A stretch of 64,000 nt of DNA from Vreelandella subglaciescola (GTDB lineage: Bacteria; Pseudomonadota; Gammaproteobacteria; Pseudomonadales; Halomonadaceae), in the NCBI GenBank assembly GCA_030454225.1, contig JAKDRW010000001.1, positions 62,001 through 126,000 of the forward strand, given 5' to 3'. Position numbers and translations under genes: made by a program. Position 1 is the first letter of the stretch, and each line of letters begins with the position of its first letter. Shown here one piece after another: positions 19,541 through 29,516 of the stretch. A model generated the notes under the pieces. That model was not told where the DNA came from and searched no databases. It saw only the letters and a program-made list of their open reading frames with translations.

Positions 19541-20860
19541 TTAGGGGGTGTCCGCGACGTGACTTAACAGGGCGTTAAGCGCGTCGGCAAGCTCGCGCTG
19601 CGACAGCTTTTGCTGGTCGCGCGCGTCGCGTAAAAATTTAAGCGATGCCGTCTGCTCGCGACGCTCGTCCTCGCCGAGTAGCAGCGCCACCGTAGCGCCG
19701 CTCTTGTCGGCTTTCTTCATGCGGCTTTTAAAGCTGCCGCCACCGCAGTGCAGCGTCAGGCGCAGCCCGGGCAGCGCCTCGCGCAGCTGTTCGGCCAGCG
19801 TGAGGGCCGCGGGGCTGGAGGCGTCGTCCGTGGGCACCAGGTAAACATCGCAGCTGAAAAGCGCTTCGTCGGGCACCAAATCGAGGGTGTCGAGAAGCAA
19901 AATCAGCCGCTCGATGCCCATGGCAAACCCCACCGCCGGCGTGGGCTTGCCGCCCAGCTGCTCGACCAGGCCGTCGTAGCGACCGCCGGCGCACACGGTG
20001 CCCTGGCTGCCCAGCGCATCGGTGGTCCATTCGAACACGGTACGCGAATAGTAATCCAGCCCGCGCACTAGCCGCGGGTTGATCACATAGTCAATGCCGG
20101 CGGTGTCGAGCATCGCCTTGAGGCGTTCAAAGTGCTCGCGGGACTCGTCGTCCAGATGGTCGATCAGCCGCGGCGCGCCGCCGAGCATCTCGGCCATGGC
20201 CGGGTTCTTTGAGTCCAGAATGCGCAGCGGATTGGTCGCCAGCCGGCGCTTCGAGTCATCATCGAGCACCTCAATATGGCGGTCGAAATAGGCCACCAGG
20301 GTGTCGCGGTAGGCCGCGCGCGCCTCCCTCGAGCCCAACGAGTTGAGCTCGAGGGTGACGTGCTCGGCGAGTCCCAGCTCTTGCCACAGCCGCGCCGAGA
20401 GCAAAATGACTTCGGCGTCGATGTCGGGGCCGTCAAAGCCGTAGGTTTCCACGCCGACCTGATGAAACTGGCGGTAGCGGCCCTTTTGCGGACGCTCGTG
20501 GCGAAACATCGGGCCCTGATACCAGAGCCGCTGGGTCTGGTTATAAAGCAGACCGTGCTGCATGGCCGCGCGCACGCAGCCGGCGGTGCCTTCGGGGCGT
20601 AGCGTCAGGCTATCGCCGTTGCGATCGTCGAAGGTATACATCTCTTTTTCAACGATATCGGTCACTTCGCCGATGGAACGGGCAAAAAGGGCCGTCTGTT
20701 CGACAATCGGCATGCGGATCTCGGCAAAGCCGTAGCGCGCCATCAGCTGACGCACCTTGGCTTCAAAAAACTGCCAGCGCGGGCTGTCGCCGGGCAACAG
20801 ATCATTCATGCCGCGAATTGCCTGGATTTTTTTAACGGGTTGGGCAGCGGACTGGCTCAA
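19541..20860 (-). CDS. hisS: Histidyl-tRNA synthetase
   Basis: 439 residues. Class II aminoacyl-tRNA synthetase motifs are visible: motif 2 around [19 protein letters not shown], the HisA signature [12 protein letters not shown], and a C-terminal anticodon-binding domain. Starts with TTG 20860, supported by GGAG 6 nt upstream. It follows ispG by 31 bp. Confidence 0.97.
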   Translation of the reverse strand: MSQSAAQPVKKIQAIRGMNDLLPGDSPRWQFFEAKVRQLMARYGFAEIRMPIVEQTALFARSIGEVTDIVEKEMYTFDDRNGDSLTLRPEGTAGCVRAAMQHGLLYNQTQRLWYQGPMFRHERPQKGRYRQFHQVGVETYGFDGPDIDAEVILLSARLWQELGLAEHVTLELNSLGSREARAAYRDTLVAYFDRHIEVLDDDSKRRLATNPLRILDSKNPAMAEMLGGAPRLIDHLDDESREHFERLKAMLDTAGIDYVINPRLVRGLDYYSRTVFEWTTDALGSQGTVCAGGRYDGLVEQLGGKPTPAVGFAMGIERLILLLDTLDLVPDEALFSCDVYLVPTDDASSPAALTLAEQLREALPGLRLTLHCGGGSFKSRMKKADKSGATVALLLGEDERREQTASLKFLRDARDQQKLSQRELADALNALLSHVADTP

Positions 20861-20891
20861 TGAAAACTCCTTGTCTATCGCAGGCGGCAGC

Positions 20892-22019
20892 TTACACGCT
20901 GCGGGCGATGGTATCTTGTTCGCGGCGCTGTTTTTCGCGCACTTTGTCGCGGATCAAACGCTCCAGGTCGTCGACCAGGTTGTCGTTGCGCAGCTTTTGC
21001 GCCGGCTTGCCGTCGAGGTAGACCAGGTTGGCCGGGCTGCCGCCGGTAAGGCCCAGGTCGCTCTCCTTGGCTTCGCCCGGGCCGTTGACGATGCAGCCGA
21101 TGATCGACACGTCCAGCGGCGTGCGCACGTCGTCCAGGCGTTCTTCGAGCTGGTTCATGGTGCCGATGACGTCAAAATTCTGCCGCGAGCAGCTGGGGCA
21201 GGCAATAAAGTTGATGCCTTTGGCGCGCAGTTTGAGGCTTTTGAGCATATCAAAGCCGACCTTGACCTCTTCCACCGGGTCGGCGGCAAGCGAGACGCGC
21301 AGGGTGTCGCCGATGCCGTCCATCAGCAGCATACCTAAGCCGATGGACGACTTGACCGTACCCGAACGCAGCCCGCCGGCCTCGGTGATCCCCAGGTGCA
21401 GCGGCTGCTCGATGCGCGCGGCCAGGTCGCGGTAGGCGGCGACGGCCATGAACACGTCGCTGGCCTTGACGCTGACCTTGAAGTCGGGGAAGTCGAGCCG
21501 GTCGAGGTGATCGATGTGGCGCAGGGCCGATTCCACCAGTGCTTCGGGCGTGGGTTCGCCGTACTTGCGCTGCAGCGATTTTTCCAGCGAGCCGGCGTTG
21601 ACACCGATACGAATGGGCACGCCGCTGTCGCGGGCGGCGCTGACCACCGCGCGCACGCGGTCTTCGCGGCCGATGTTGCCAGGGTTGATGCGCAGGCAGT
21701 CAACCCCCAGCTCGGCGACGCGCAGGGCGATCTTGTGGTCGAAGTGAATATCGGCCACCAGCGGCACGTTGACCGCCTGGCGAATCCGGCCGAAGGCCTC
21801 GGCGGCGTCCATGCTGGGTACCGAGACGCGGACGATATCCGCGCCGGCGGCTTCCAGCTGGCGGACCTGGTCGACCGTGGCGGCCACATCAAGGGTGTCG
21901 GTATTGGTCATGCTCTGGACGGCAATCGGCGCATCGCCGCCGACCGGGACATTGCCCACGTGAATCTGGCGCGAAACGCGCCGCTGAATAGGGGACGGGG
22001 CGTGCATACGGCGGGTCAC
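20892..22019 (-). CDS. ispG: 4-hydroxy-3-methylbut-2-enyl diphosphate synthase IspG (GcpE)
   Basis: 375 residues. The [4Fe-4S] ligands are present: Cys pair in ACPSCSRQ near residue 270 and a third in GCIVNGPGE near 305. IspG performs the penultimate step of the MEP isoprenoid pathway. IspD and IspF, earlier in the same pathway, are encoded at 38.1-39.4 kb in this window. GTG 22019 overlaps the rodZ stop (GTGA); an ATG four codons later is an alternative start. Confidence 0.96.
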   Translation of the reverse strand: MTRRMHAPSPIQRRVSRQIHVGNVPVGGDAPIAVQSMTNTDTLDVAATVDQVRQLEAAGADIVRVSVPSMDAAEAFGRIRQAVNVPLVADIHFDHKIALRVAELGVDCLRINPGNIGREDRVRAVVSAARDSGVPIRIGVNAGSLEKSLQRKYGEPTPEALVESALRHIDHLDRLDFPDFKVSVKASDVFMAVAAYRDLAARIEQPLHLGITEAGGLRSGTVKSSIGLGMLLMDGIGDTLRVSLAADPVEEVKVGFDMLKSLKLRAKGINFIACPSCSRQNFDVIGTMNQLEERLDDVRTPLDVSIIGCIVNGPGEAKESDLGLTGGSPANLVYLDGKPAQKLRNDNLVDDLERLIRDKVREKQRREQDTIARSV

Positions 22020-22948
22020 TCTCCCAAGGTAAAACGGGCGACGTTATTGGCGCCGGCGTGCCGGGCAAGATCAATGACCTTGCCCTGATAGCGCAGCTCG
22101 ACGCCGGTAGCGTTGCCGACGGTTAAACGAAACGGCGGTTGGCCTTCCACACTGGCTTCGGTGCCGGGCTGTTGCAGGCCAACAAAAACGCGCTGGTCGC
22201 GGGCATCGAATATTTCCGTCCATGACTGCTGGTTAAACGTTAGCGCCAGGCTGTTGTCGGCGGCAGCGGCGTCGCGCTGCCGGATAGCGTGCGCTATCGC
22301 AGTGGCGGCGGCAATCGCTGCGTCTGAAGGCGCGGCGGCTTCGGGCTCTGTGGTCGAAGCGGCGATGTCGGTAGCGGCGTCGGTATTGACGTTGCGCGCA
22401 GTGTCGCTCTCGTCGTCGCGCGGTTTAGCGCTCGCCCCGGCGTCTTGAGGCGCTTTCGTATCGGCTGAGGTCGACGGCGCGGACGCTGACTGTGCCGGCG
22501 CGCTGTCGTCAAGCCCCGGCGGCGTATTGCCGCCGCGACTTTGCCACCAGGTGACGGTGACGCCGATCAGCCCGGCAATGACTAAAAGCGTCACCAGCTT
22601 GAACAAAAGCCCGCCCAGCCGCGACGGCGGCCTTGTGACCGACACCGGCTTGATCTCGCGCTCGATATCGGGGGTGCCGTGCAGCGCTTCGTAGGCCGCC
22701 AGTACCGGCTTTTCGTCCATATTCAGATACTTGGCGTAAGTGCGCAAGTAGCCGCGGCGGTAGGTGGCCACTGGAATTTCAGCGTAATGATCCTGCTCGA
22801 GCCCAGTCACGACCGCCGGGCGCAGGTGCAGGTCCCGCGCGGCGTCTTTCAGGGGAATCGCCTGGCGCTCGCGTTCCTGCTGCAAAAGCTTGCCGGGAGA
22901 GGCGGCGGGCTGCGGGTCAGCGTATTCGGCTGTGGGTGTCTCGCTCAT
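22016..22948 (-). CDS. rodZ: Cell-shape protein RodZ
   Basis: 310 residues. An N-terminal helix-turn-helix of the HTH_25 type (about residues 22-85) binds MreB in the cytoplasm, a basic juxtamembrane patch precedes one membrane helix near residues 112-132, a long Ala/Ser/Thr/Asp-rich periplasmic linker follows, and a beta-rich DUF4115 domain ends the protein. RodZ links the MreB cytoskeleton to the elongasome. Order pilW-rodZ-ispG-hisS is conserved with Pseudomonas. Confidence 0.93.
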   Translation of the reverse strand: MSETPTAEYADPQPAASPGKLLQQERERQAIPLKDAARDLHLRPAVVTGLEQDHYAEIPVATYRRGYLRTYAKYLNMDEKPVLAAYEALHGTPDIEREIKPVSVTRPPSRLGGLLFKLVTLLVIAGLIGVTVTWWQSRGGNTPPGLDDSAPAQSASAPSTSADTKAPQDAGASAKPRDDESDTARNVNTDAATDIAASTTEPEAAAPSDAAIAAATAIAHAIRQRDAAAADNSLALTFNQQSWTEIFDARDQRVFVGLQQPGTEASVEGQPPFRLTVGNATGVELRYQGKVIDLARHAGANNVARFTLGE

Positions 22949-22981
22949 GGCTGAGCATCCTTCATCAAAAGGTGGTCAGGG

Positions 22982-23734
22982 CTAGGATCCATTCGTGCGC
23001 TCAAGCTGTTCAAGCTGTCGCTGGTAGTCGGCGGCCAGCGTGTTGTCACCGCGCTCGCGAGCCAGCTCAGCGGCCATACTCAGCGCGTCGCGCGTGGGGG
23101 TGGCGAGCTTTAAAAAGCGCTGCAGCGCTGCCCAAGCCTGATCGTGATTGCCTTGATCTCTTTCCAGTTTGGCTAATAAAAGCGCGCTGCGCGCGCTGCG
23201 CGGATCTATTTTTCCCGCGCGCACCAGACTTTGGCGGGCCTTTTGAGGCTCGTCAAGCGCCGCATAGCACTGGCCCAGGTTGGCAAAAAGCTTGGCGCGA
23301 TGCTCGTACTTGGTGTCTTTTGCGGCGCGCTCAAGCTGTTTGCAGGCTTGTTTAAACGCATCGCGCTGGTATAAAAAAGCCGCGTAATTATTGCGCGCGC
23401 GGGTAAAGTCGGCGTCGGCGTCGAGCGCTTTCCGGAAATACTCGGCGGCCAGCTTATCCTCGCCCTGGCGCTGGTAGACAAGCGCTAGCGCCTGCAGCGT
23501 TTTGGCGTTATGCGCGTCGAGCTCATCGGCCCGATCGAGCGCATCGAGCGCGCGGGTCAGGTTGTTTTTTTCCAGGTAGGCGATGCCCAGTCTGGTATAG
23601 GCGCTGCTGGCGTCGGCCTTGTCTGACGACGAAAGCGATGAAGACGATGCGCAGCCGGTCAACCACAGCGTGCTGATCAATACCCATGTTACAGGTGTAC
23701 GCAGCGTAGGCGTTAGCTGACGGCAAAAAAGCAT
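22982..23734 (-). CDS. pilW: Type IV pilus biogenesis/stability lipoprotein PilW (PilF)
   Basis: About 250 residues. ATG 23734 is chosen because GAGGA lies 5 nt upstream; in-frame TTG and ATG codons further up lack one. A lipoprotein signal ends at Cys28 (WLTGC), followed by several tetratricopeptide repeats, as in PilF/PilW, the outer-membrane pilotin for the PilQ secretin. The position between rlmN and rodZ is the conserved one. No other pilus gene is in the window, so function in this organism rests on orthology. Confidence 0.9.
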   Translation of the reverse strand: MLFCRQLTPTLRTPVTWVLISTLWLTGCASSSSLSSSDKADASSAYTRLGIAYLEKNNLTRALDALDRADELDAHNAKTLQALALVYQRQGEDKLAAEYFRKALDADADFTRARNNYAAFLYQRDAFKQACKQLERAAKDTKYEHRAKLFANLGQCYAALDEPQKARQSLVRAGKIDPRSARSALLLAKLERDQGNHDQAWAALQRFLKLATPTRDALSMAAELARERGDNTLAADYQRQLEQLERTNGS

Positions 23735-23841
23735 CGTTATCCTCATAGCGGTGGCATGCAATCGCAGCGTGAGCGAAGCAATAAAAGGGGCGTAAAGCGC
23801 TGCCGCCTGGAGCGCGGTGTCCGGTGGGCGCCAAGGCAGGG

Positions 23842-25038
23842 TTAGTTGGCGTCAAGCTGGATCGACTGAATGTGGCGGGCGTGGCGCTTGGTACGGTCTT
23901 TTACCCGGCCGACGAGCTGGCCGCAGGCGGCGTCGATATCGTCGCCGCGGGCAGTGCGGATCGGGGCCGTGTAGCCGAGTTCGTCCAGCCGGCGCTGAAA
24001 GCGTACGCACTGGTTGCGCGATGGCGTTTCGTAGCCCGAGTGAGGAAACGGATTAAACGGAATCAGGTTGATTTTGCACGGCAGGTCGCGGAGCACATCG
24101 GCCAGCTGTTCGGCGTGCTCTTGCTGGTCGTTGACGTCTTTCATCAGCGTGTATTCGATGGTCACCTGGCGGTTTTCCGGGCTTTTATCCAGGTAACGCT
24201 TACAGGCATCGAGCAGCGTCTGGATATTGTATTTGCGGTTCAGCGGCACCAGCGTATTGCGCAACTCGTCGTTGGCGGCGTGCAGCGAAATGGCCAGGCT
24301 GACGTCGATATCGTCGCCGAGCTTGTCGATCATCGGCACGACGCCCGAGGTCGAGAGCGTCACGCGGCGCTTGGACAGGCCGTAGCCGTCGTCTTCAAGC
24401 ATCAGGCGCATCGCCGGGACCACGTTGTTGTAATTCAGCAGGGGTTCGCCCATGCCCATCATCACCACGTTGGTCACCGGGCGCTGGCGGGTATCGTGGC
24501 GCGGTCCGGCGCTGCGCGAGGCGACCCACACCTGGCCAATAATTTCGGCGGCGGTGAGGTTGCGCTGAAAGCCCTGTTTGCCGGTGGAGCAAAAGCTGCA
24601 GTCAAGCGAACAGCCCACCTGGGACGAGACGCAAAGCGTGCGCCGTTTGCCGTTATCGGCGGGAATCAGTACCGTTTCCACGTAGCTGCCGTCCTCGACC
24701 TCGAGCACCCACTTGCGCGTGCCGTCCTGCGAGGCGCCTTCATACACTACGCTTGGGCCGCGCACCTCTGCTAAGCGTTCGAGCTTTTCGCGCAGCGACT
24801 TGGACAGATTGGTCATCGCCTCGAAGTCGTCACAGCCTTCGTGGTGCATCCATTTCATCACCTGGGCGGCGCGAAACTTCTTTTCGCCGATGGAGAGAAA
24901 AAAGGCTTCCAGCTGCGCGCGCGACATGCCCAGCAGGTTGGCCCGTGCGGGCTCCTTGGGCGCGGCGTTTTGGGCGCGCGGCGCAGGCGTGTCTGAGGAA
25001 GCGTCGTGAGTAGCGTCGTGGGCAGCGGTGGTGGTCAT
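23842..25038 (-). CDS. rlmN: 23S rRNA/tRNA (adenine C2)-methyltransferase RlmN
   Basis: 398 residues. The radical-SAM cluster motif [11 protein letters not shown] is at about residue 148 and the methyl-carrying Cys is in the C-terminal DIDAACGQL. RlmN methylates A2503 of 23S rRNA and A37 of some tRNAs using a [4Fe-4S] cluster. ATG 25038 begins an Ala/Thr-rich extension of about 35 residues before the conserved [10 protein letters not shown]. It sits between ndk and pilW, as in Pseudomonas. Confidence 0.96.
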   Translation of the reverse strand: MTTTAAHDATHDASSDTPAPRAQNAAPKEPARANLLGMSRAQLEAFFLSIGEKKFRAAQVMKWMHHEGCDDFEAMTNLSKSLREKLERLAEVRGPSVVYEGASQDGTRKWVLEVEDGSYVETVLIPADNGKRRTLCVSSQVGCSLDCSFCSTGKQGFQRNLTAAEIIGQVWVASRSAGPRHDTRQRPVTNVVMMGMGEPLLNYNNVVPAMRLMLEDDGYGLSKRRVTLSTSGVVPMIDKLGDDIDVSLAISLHAANDELRNTLVPLNRKYNIQTLLDACKRYLDKSPENRQVTIEYTLMKDVNDQQEHAEQLADVLRDLPCKINLIPFNPFPHSGYETPSRNQCVRFQRRLDELGYTAPIRTARGDDIDAACGQLVGRVKDRTKRHARHIQSIQLDAN

Positions 25039-25120
25039 GGCGGTCAGCGTCGGAAAAGGCGGGAGCCAAGGCTCCCGCGAAAATGGCCGGCAACGTGATG
25101 AAAGCGGCCTTGCTGCGCGT

Positions 25121-25546
25121 TTAGCGCGGGCAGATTTCGTCGTTGCCAAAGAAGTAGGCGATTTCGCGCTCGGCGCTTTCCACGGAGTCTGACCCGTGAA
25201 CGGCGTTAGCGTCGATGGTTTCGGCGAAGTCGGCGCGGATGGTGCCGGCTTCAGCGTCCTTGGGGTTGGTCGCGCCCATCAGGTCGCGGTTTTTGGCAAT
25301 GGCGTCTTCGCCTTCCAGTACCTGTACCACGACCGGGCCCGAGATCATGAAGCCGACCAGGGCGCCAAAGAAAGGGCGCTCCTTGTGCTCGGCATAGAAG
25401 CCGCCGGCTTTTTCTTCAGAGAGCTGCAGCATTTTGGCGGCAACGACCTTGAGGCCGGCCTTTTCAAAGCGAGCGATGATCTCGCCGACGGCGTTCTTGG
25501 CAACGGCATCGGGTTTGATGATGGAAAGCGTACGTTCGTTCGCCAT
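25121..25546 (-). CDS. ndk: Nucleoside diphosphate kinase
   Basis: 141 residues. The family signature NAVHGSDS carries the phospho-accepting His near residue 117; the N-terminus [11 protein letters not shown] is canonical. The enzyme equilibrates nucleoside di- and triphosphates in the cytoplasm. ATG 25546 has a CAGGAGA ribosome-binding site. It has its own promoter at 25661-25689, separate from the isc genes upstream. Confidence 0.98.
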   Translation of the reverse strand: MANERTLSIIKPDAVAKNAVGEIIARFEKAGLKVVAAKMLQLSEEKAGGFYAEHKERPFFGALVGFMISGPVVVQVLEGEDAIAKNRDLMGATNPKDAEAGTIRADFAETIDANAVHGSDSVESAEREIAYFFGNDEICPR

Positions 25547-25660
25547 GTAAATCTCCTGGATAGGGCGTAACACAAAGTGCCGCTCTGGCGGGCAGGGCGG
25601 CAAATAAGAGGCGCCGCCGCCGTCAACCTCGGAGAAACACGAGCCGGCGGCGGGGGCGCG

Positions 25661-25689
25661 ATTATAGCGCTTCATCAAGGCCGTGAATA
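25661..25689 (-). promoter_or_regulatory. Probable sigma-70 promoter of ndk
   Basis: On the reverse strand TATAAT (25661-25666, a perfect -10) follows TATTCA (25684-25689) at a spacing of 17 nt, in the 164-bp iscA-ndk gap and about 115 nt before the ndk start. The -35 is a poor match. Confidence 0.55.
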
Positions 25690-25710
25690 CTGCCAGTGCC
25701 GGCTGGCGGG

Positions 25711-26037
25711 CTAAACGGTAAAGCTTTCGCCGCAGCCGCACTCGTCCTTGACGTTGGGGTTATTGAAGCGAAAGTAGCGATTCAGCCCCTCGTTGACGTA
25801 GTCAACTTCGCTGCCGTCGAGCATCTCCAGCGCGTCGGGCGCGACAAATACGCGGGCGCCGTGGTCTTCAAAGCTCGCGTCGTCCGGGGCGGCTTCGTCG
25901 GCAAAATTGAGCACGTAGCTGTAGCCCGAGCAGCCCGATGGCTTGACCGAAACGCGCAGCCCGAGCCCCTCGCCGCGCTCGGCGAGGACGTGCTGGATCT
26001 GAGCAGCGGCAGTGGATGTAATATTTAGTGTGGCCAT
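25711..26037 (-). CDS. iscA: A-type Fe-S carrier IscA
   Basis: 108 residues. The three Fe-S cysteines are present: one in [11 protein letters not shown] and two in the C-terminal DECGCGESF. The sequence is closer to E. coli IscA than to ErpA. IscA carries [4Fe-4S] clusters from the assembly scaffold to target proteins. Here it directly follows iscS by 48 bp; iscU, normally between iscS and iscA, is absent, and so are hscB, hscA, fdx and iscX downstream. AGGAGG lies upstream of ATG 26037. Confidence 0.93.
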   Translation of the reverse strand: MATLNITSTAAAQIQHVLAERGEGLGLRVSVKPSGCSGYSYVLNFADEAAPDDASFEDHGARVFVAPDALEMLDGSEVDYVNEGLNRYFRFNNPNVKDECGCGESFTV

Positions 26038-26085
26038 GGATGACCTCCTGTTTAAAGCGGCGTGGTGTTGCCCCAGTGCCCTAAG

Positions 26086-27249
26086 CTATGCGCGCAGGCC
26101 GGTGACTGCATATTGCAGCACGCGCAGCGTATGGTCGATGTCGGCGTCGGTGGTAAAGCGCCCAAAGCTGAAACGCAGCGATGACAGCGCCATCCTGCGC
26201 GGCACGCCGACGCCGAGCAGGACATAGGACGGGTCGACGCTTGCCGAGTTGCACGCCGAGCCGGTGGACACCGCGATGTCGCGCAGCGCCATCAGTAGTG
26301 ATTCGCCGTCAACGCCGCCAAAGGCCACGTTGACGATGTTGGGCACGCTGTGCGCGCCGGCCGCGTTGCGCTGTACGTCACCCAGTTGGGCAAGCCCTTC
26401 GAGAAAACGTTCGGCCAGCGCGGCAATGTGCGCCTGGTCGGCCTCGCCCTGCTGGCCCATCAGCGCAAAGGCCTCTCCCATGCCGGCGATCTGGTGGGTG
26501 GGCAGCGTGCCCGAGCGCATGCCGCGCTCGTGGCCGCCGCCGTGGATCAGCGCTTCCACACGGATGTCGGGGTGGCGTTTGACGTACAGCGCACCGACGC
26601 CCTTGGGGCCGTAAGCCTTGTGCCCCGAAAGCGACATCAGGTCAACGTGCTGGGCGGCCGCGTCGAGCGGGATGCGGCCGATGGCCTGGGCGGCATCGGT
26701 GTGAAACGCCGCGCCGAAGTCGTGGGCCACGTCGGCAAGCGCGGCGATGTCGTTGACGCTGCCCAGCTCGTTGTTGACCGCCATCAATGATACCAGCGCG
26801 GTGTCGTCGCGCATGGCGCCGCGCAGCTGGTCGGGGGTGGTGCAGCCGTCGGGGCCGGGGCTGAGCCATGTGACCTCGAAGCCTTCGGTTTCAAGCGCCC
26901 GGGCGGTATCGACCACCGCCTTGTGTTCAATGCTCGAGGTGACCAGGTGCATGCCGCGCTCGCGGTTGGCGCGCATAAAGCCCGTCAGCGCGAGGTTGTC
27001 AGCCTCGGTGGCGCCGCTGGTCCAGACGATTTCGCGCGGGTCGGCGTGGACGGCGTCGGCCACCTGGCGGCGCGCCTGCTCGACGACCTGTTCGGCCTGC
27101 CAGCCAAGCATATGGCTGCGTGAGGCGGGGTTGGCGTAAAGCTGATCCACCGTCAGGTAGCGCTGCATGACGGCCGCAACGCGATCGTCCACCGGTGTAG
27201 TGGCGGCGTAGTCAAGGTAAACGGGCAGCGGGGGCGTGGTATCGGGCAT
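26086..27249 (-). CDS. iscS: Cysteine desulfurase IscS, lacking the C-terminal tail
   Basis: 387 residues from ATG 27249 (an in-frame GTG is 9 nt upstream; neither has a good ribosome-binding site). The PLP lysine is in SGHKAYGPKG and the catalytic cysteine in TGSACNSAS, matching IscS rather than NifS or SufS. The protein stops at TGLRA, about where E. coli IscS has RLRD; the 20-odd residues that end group I IscS proteins (SPLWEMY...EWAHH), which help bind IscU, are missing. Together with the missing iscU this suggests a desulfurase kept for IscA-linked or other sulfur delivery such as tRNA thiolation. Confidence 0.9.
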   Translation of the reverse strand: MPDTTPPLPVYLDYAATTPVDDRVAAVMQRYLTVDQLYANPASRSHMLGWQAEQVVEQARRQVADAVHADPREIVWTSGATEADNLALTGFMRANRERGMHLVTSSIEHKAVVDTARALETEGFEVTWLSPGPDGCTTPDQLRGAMRDDTALVSLMAVNNELGSVNDIAALADVAHDFGAAFHTDAAQAIGRIPLDAAAQHVDLMSLSGHKAYGPKGVGALYVKRHPDIRVEALIHGGGHERGMRSGTLPTHQIAGMGEAFALMGQQGEADQAHIAALAERFLEGLAQLGDVQRNAAGAHSVPNIVNVAFGGVDGESLLMALRDIAVSTGSACNSASVDPSYVLLGVGVPRRMALSSLRFSFGRFTTDADIDHTLRVLQYAVTGLRA

Positions 27250-27289
27250 GGGGTTCACATCAAGTCAATGGAGCGCAGGCGGGCCGGCG

Positions 27290-27757
27290 CTAAGGCGCAG
27301 ACGCGAGAATGCCGGCGTCCCGTTGGGCCCGCTGGCGCGTGGCGATCTGCTGTATGTCGGGGCGTTGGCGCAGCTGTTCAAGCGTTACGGCGTCGAGAAA
27401 CTGGCGAATCTGGTCGGAAAGCTCGCACCACAGGTGGTGAGTCAGGCAGGTATCGCCCTGCTGGCAGTCGGAAAGCCCCTGGCAGCGCGTGGCGTCCACG
27501 CTTTCGTCGACGGCATCGACAATGTTTGACACCTGGATGCCGGCGGGCGCTCGCGCCAGCCGGTAGCCGCCGCCCGGGCCGCGCACGCTGCGCACAAGCT
27601 CTGCCCGACGCAGCCGGGCAAACAGCTGTTCGAGATAAGACAGCGAAATCCCCTGGCGCCGGGCGATATCGCCAAGGCTCACGGGGGCTTCGTCGGCGTT
27701 GATCGCCAGATCGAGCATGGCGGTCACGGCGTAGCGCCCTTTGGTGGTTAAACGCAT
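27290..27757 (-). CDS. iscR: Fe-S sensing transcriptional regulator IscR
   Basis: 155 residues of the Rrf2 family with an N-terminal winged helix ([11 protein letters not shown]). Cys92, Cys98 and Cys104 hold the [2Fe-2S] cluster, and the nearby His is kept. Holo-IscR represses its own operon in E. coli. The ATG at 27757 has no ribosome-binding site of its own; the nearest, GAGAGG at 27781-27786, fits an overlapping 8-codon upstream ORF whose first five codons repeat those of iscR. Confidence 0.95.
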   Translation of the reverse strand: MRLTTKGRYAVTAMLDLAINADEAPVSLGDIARRQGISLSYLEQLFARLRRAELVRSVRGPGGGYRLARAPAGIQVSNIVDAVDESVDATRCQGLSDCQQGDTCLTHHLWCELSDQIRQFLDAVTLEQLRQRPDIQQIATRQRAQRDAGILASAP

Positions 27758-27774
27758 GGCGTGGTCAAGCGCAT
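27748..27774 (-). CDS. Candidate 8-codon upstream ORF overlapping the iscR start
   Basis: On the reverse strand ATGCGCTTGACCACGCCATG shows a second start 17 nt before the iscR ATG. It encodes MRLTTPCV and ends at TAA 27748-27750, overlapping iscR by 10 nt. GAGAGG (27781-27786) is 6 nt upstream of this ATG, ideal spacing, but 23 nt from that of iscR. It looks like a duplication of the first 17 nt of iscR and could couple iscR translation to termination and re-initiation. Inference; no experimental support. Confidence 0.5.
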   Translation of the reverse strand: MRLTTPCV

Positions 27775-27824
27775 GGCAGACCTCTCAACGCTCGATAAAG
27801 CGTATTGGCGGCAAATGTTGCCTC

Positions 27825-27854
27825 ATTATGGGAAAGCCCGAGCGTTAGGGTCAA
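27825..27854 (-). promoter_or_regulatory. Probable promoter of the iscR operon
   Basis: On the reverse strand TTGACC (27849-27854) and CATAAT (27825-27830) are 18 nt apart. The -35 overlaps the cysE stop. I do not see a clear type 1 IscR palindrome overlapping it, though such sites are degenerate. Confidence 0.5.
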
Positions 27855-28708
27855 CCTTTTGAATCGTCGTGCTCCGCCGCCGGATCGCTGGCGGGGTCGT
27901 TAGAGTGATCTGCGCCGCAGTCGCTGACGGCTTCGTCGAGGACGCTGGCGAAATCTTCGTCACGCAGCTTGGGCAGCTCGCCGTTACGGTAGCTGGCGTC
28001 GAGCCGGGTCAGCGTGGCGCACATTTGCTCGATGCGCCCGTCGACCGCGTGCATGTGGTCGAGCATCGCCTGCATCGAGCGCGCTACCGGGTCGGGCATG
28101 TCCTGGCTGACGCCGTAGGCGTCAAAGCCGAACTTCTGGCGGATGGCTTCGCGCCGGGCGGGGTCGACGTCGAGCGACTGCTGCGCGTCGGGCTCGGCGC
28201 GCTTGACGATCTTGCCGGGAATCCCCACGACCGTGGCGCCGGCGGGAACGTCTTTGGTGACCACGGCGTTGGAGCCGACCTTGACGCCGGCCTCAAGGAC
28301 GAGCGGGCCGAGTATTTTGGCGCCGGCGCCGACAATCACGCCGTCGCCCAGGGTCGGGTGGCGTTTGCCCTTGTTCCAACTGGTGCCGCCTAGCGTAACG
28401 CCGTGGTAGAGCGTGACGTCGTCGCCGATCAACGCGGTTTCGCCAATGACCACGCCCATGCCGTGGTCGATGAAAAAGCGTCGCCCGATGGTGGCGCCGG
28501 GGTGAATTTCGATGCCGGTCAAAAAGCGCGCAAACGTCGACAGCGTACGCGCCAGCCACTTGGCGTTGTGTTTCCACAGCCAGTGGTGAAAGCGGTGCAG
28601 CAGCAGCGCGTGCAGGCCGGGATAGTTGGTCAGTACTTCAAAAAAATTGCGTGCGGCCGGGTCGCGGACAAACACGCTGTTGATGTCTTCGCGCAGGCGT
28701 TCAAACAT
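27851..28708 (-). CDS. cysE: Serine O-acetyltransferase
   Basis: 285 residues. The N-terminal helical SATase domain is followed by a left-handed beta-helix of hexapeptide repeats ([23 protein letters not shown]-like turns) and an acidic, Asp/Ala-rich C-terminal tail. CysE makes O-acetylserine for cysteine synthesis, so it supplies the substrate of IscS just downstream. The trmJ-cysE-iscR order is the same in Pseudomonas. It is somewhat longer than the short (about 260-residue) forms because of the tail. Confidence 0.95.
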   Translation of the reverse strand: MFERLREDINSVFVRDPAARNFFEVLTNYPGLHALLLHRFHHWLWKHNAKWLARTLSTFARFLTGIEIHPGATIGRRFFIDHGMGVVIGETALIGDDVTLYHGVTLGGTSWNKGKRHPTLGDGVIVGAGAKILGPLVLEAGVKVGSNAVVTKDVPAGATVVGIPGKIVKRAEPDAQQSLDVDPARREAIRQKFGFDAYGVSQDMPDPVARSMQAMLDHMHAVDGRIEQMCATLTRLDASYRNGELPKLRDEDFASVLDEAVSDCGADHSNDPASDPAAEHDDSKG

Positions 28709-28742
28709 GCGGCCTTCCTTCAGTGTGTGGGCGCCGGACGCA

Positions 28743-29516
28743 TCAGCGCGGCGGCTGGGTGGTCTGGTCGGTGGCGGCCTTGTCTGTCGCCGTCAGTATG
28801 CCGCGCAGGATGTTGAGCTCGATCTGCTGCGGGCGGGCGCGCAGGTAGAGCCGGCGCATACGTGCCATCAGCTGGCGCGGCTTGTCCGGATCGTGAAACC
28901 CGATCGCGGTCAGGGTTTGCTCAAGGTGGATAAAATAGCGTTCCAGATCGGCGTGGGAGACAAGCTGCGTTTCTTCGCGCTGGTCGCTTGCGCAGGCAAC
29001 GTCGGGTGTTGCTGCCTGCTGCTCAAGCCAGGCTACACGGCATTCGTAGGCCACCACCTGCACCGCCGCTGCCAGGTTGAGCGAGCTGAAGTCGGTATTG
29101 GTGGGAATATGCACGTGGGCGTGGCAGCGGTGCAGCTCGTCGTTGGTCAGCCCGCTGTCTTCGCGGCCGAATACCAGCGCGACCCGGGCGTTATCTTGCC
29201 GGCATTCCCCGGGCAGGCGGTGGGCAAGCTCGCGGGGCGAGAGCATCGGCCAGGGCAGGGTGCGCGAGCGGGCGCTGGCGCCTACCACAAAGGTGCAGTC
29301 GGCCACGGCTTCGTCCAGCGTCTGGCAGACGTGGGCGCTGTGTAAAAGGTGATCGGCGCCCGAGGCGCGGGAAATGCTGTCCTGGGTGATAACCTCGCCG
29401 CGCGGGGCGACCAGCGCAAGATCGCCAAGGCCCATGTTGTGCATGGCGCGGGCAACGCCGCCGATATTGCCGGGATGGCTAGTGCCGATAAGGACAGTAC
29501 GAAGGCGCTCAAGCAT
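28743..29516 (-). CDS. trmJ: tRNA (cytidine/uridine-32 2'-O)-methyltransferase TrmJ
   Basis: 257 residues, a SPOUT-class methyltransferase. Motifs include [15 protein letters not shown] at the N-terminus, [12 protein letters not shown] and the knot-forming [10 protein letters not shown]. It 2'-O-methylates position 32 in the tRNA anticodon loop. ATG 29516 begins the conserved MLERLRTVL; the upstream in-frame extension has no family similarity. It is divergent from suhB with a 248-bp gap between them. Confidence 0.95.
   Translation of the reverse strand: MLERLRTVLIGTSHPGNIGGVARAMHNMGLGDLALVAPRGEVITQDSISRASGADHLLHSAHVCQTLDEAVADCTFVVGASARSRTLPWPMLSPRELAHRLPGECRQDNARVALVFGREDSGLTNDELHRCHAHVHIPTNTDFSSLNLAAAVQVVAYECRVAWLEQQAATPDVACASDQREETQLVSHADLERYFIHLEQTLTAIGFHDPDKPRQLMARMRRLYLRARPQQIELNILRGILTATDKAATDQTTQPPR

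Noticed and set aside
27775-27850. Type 1 IscR binding palindrome at the iscR promoter
   Set aside because: No GACT-N-AGTC-like arms are found in the expected position; a degenerate site cannot be ruled out but is not supported.
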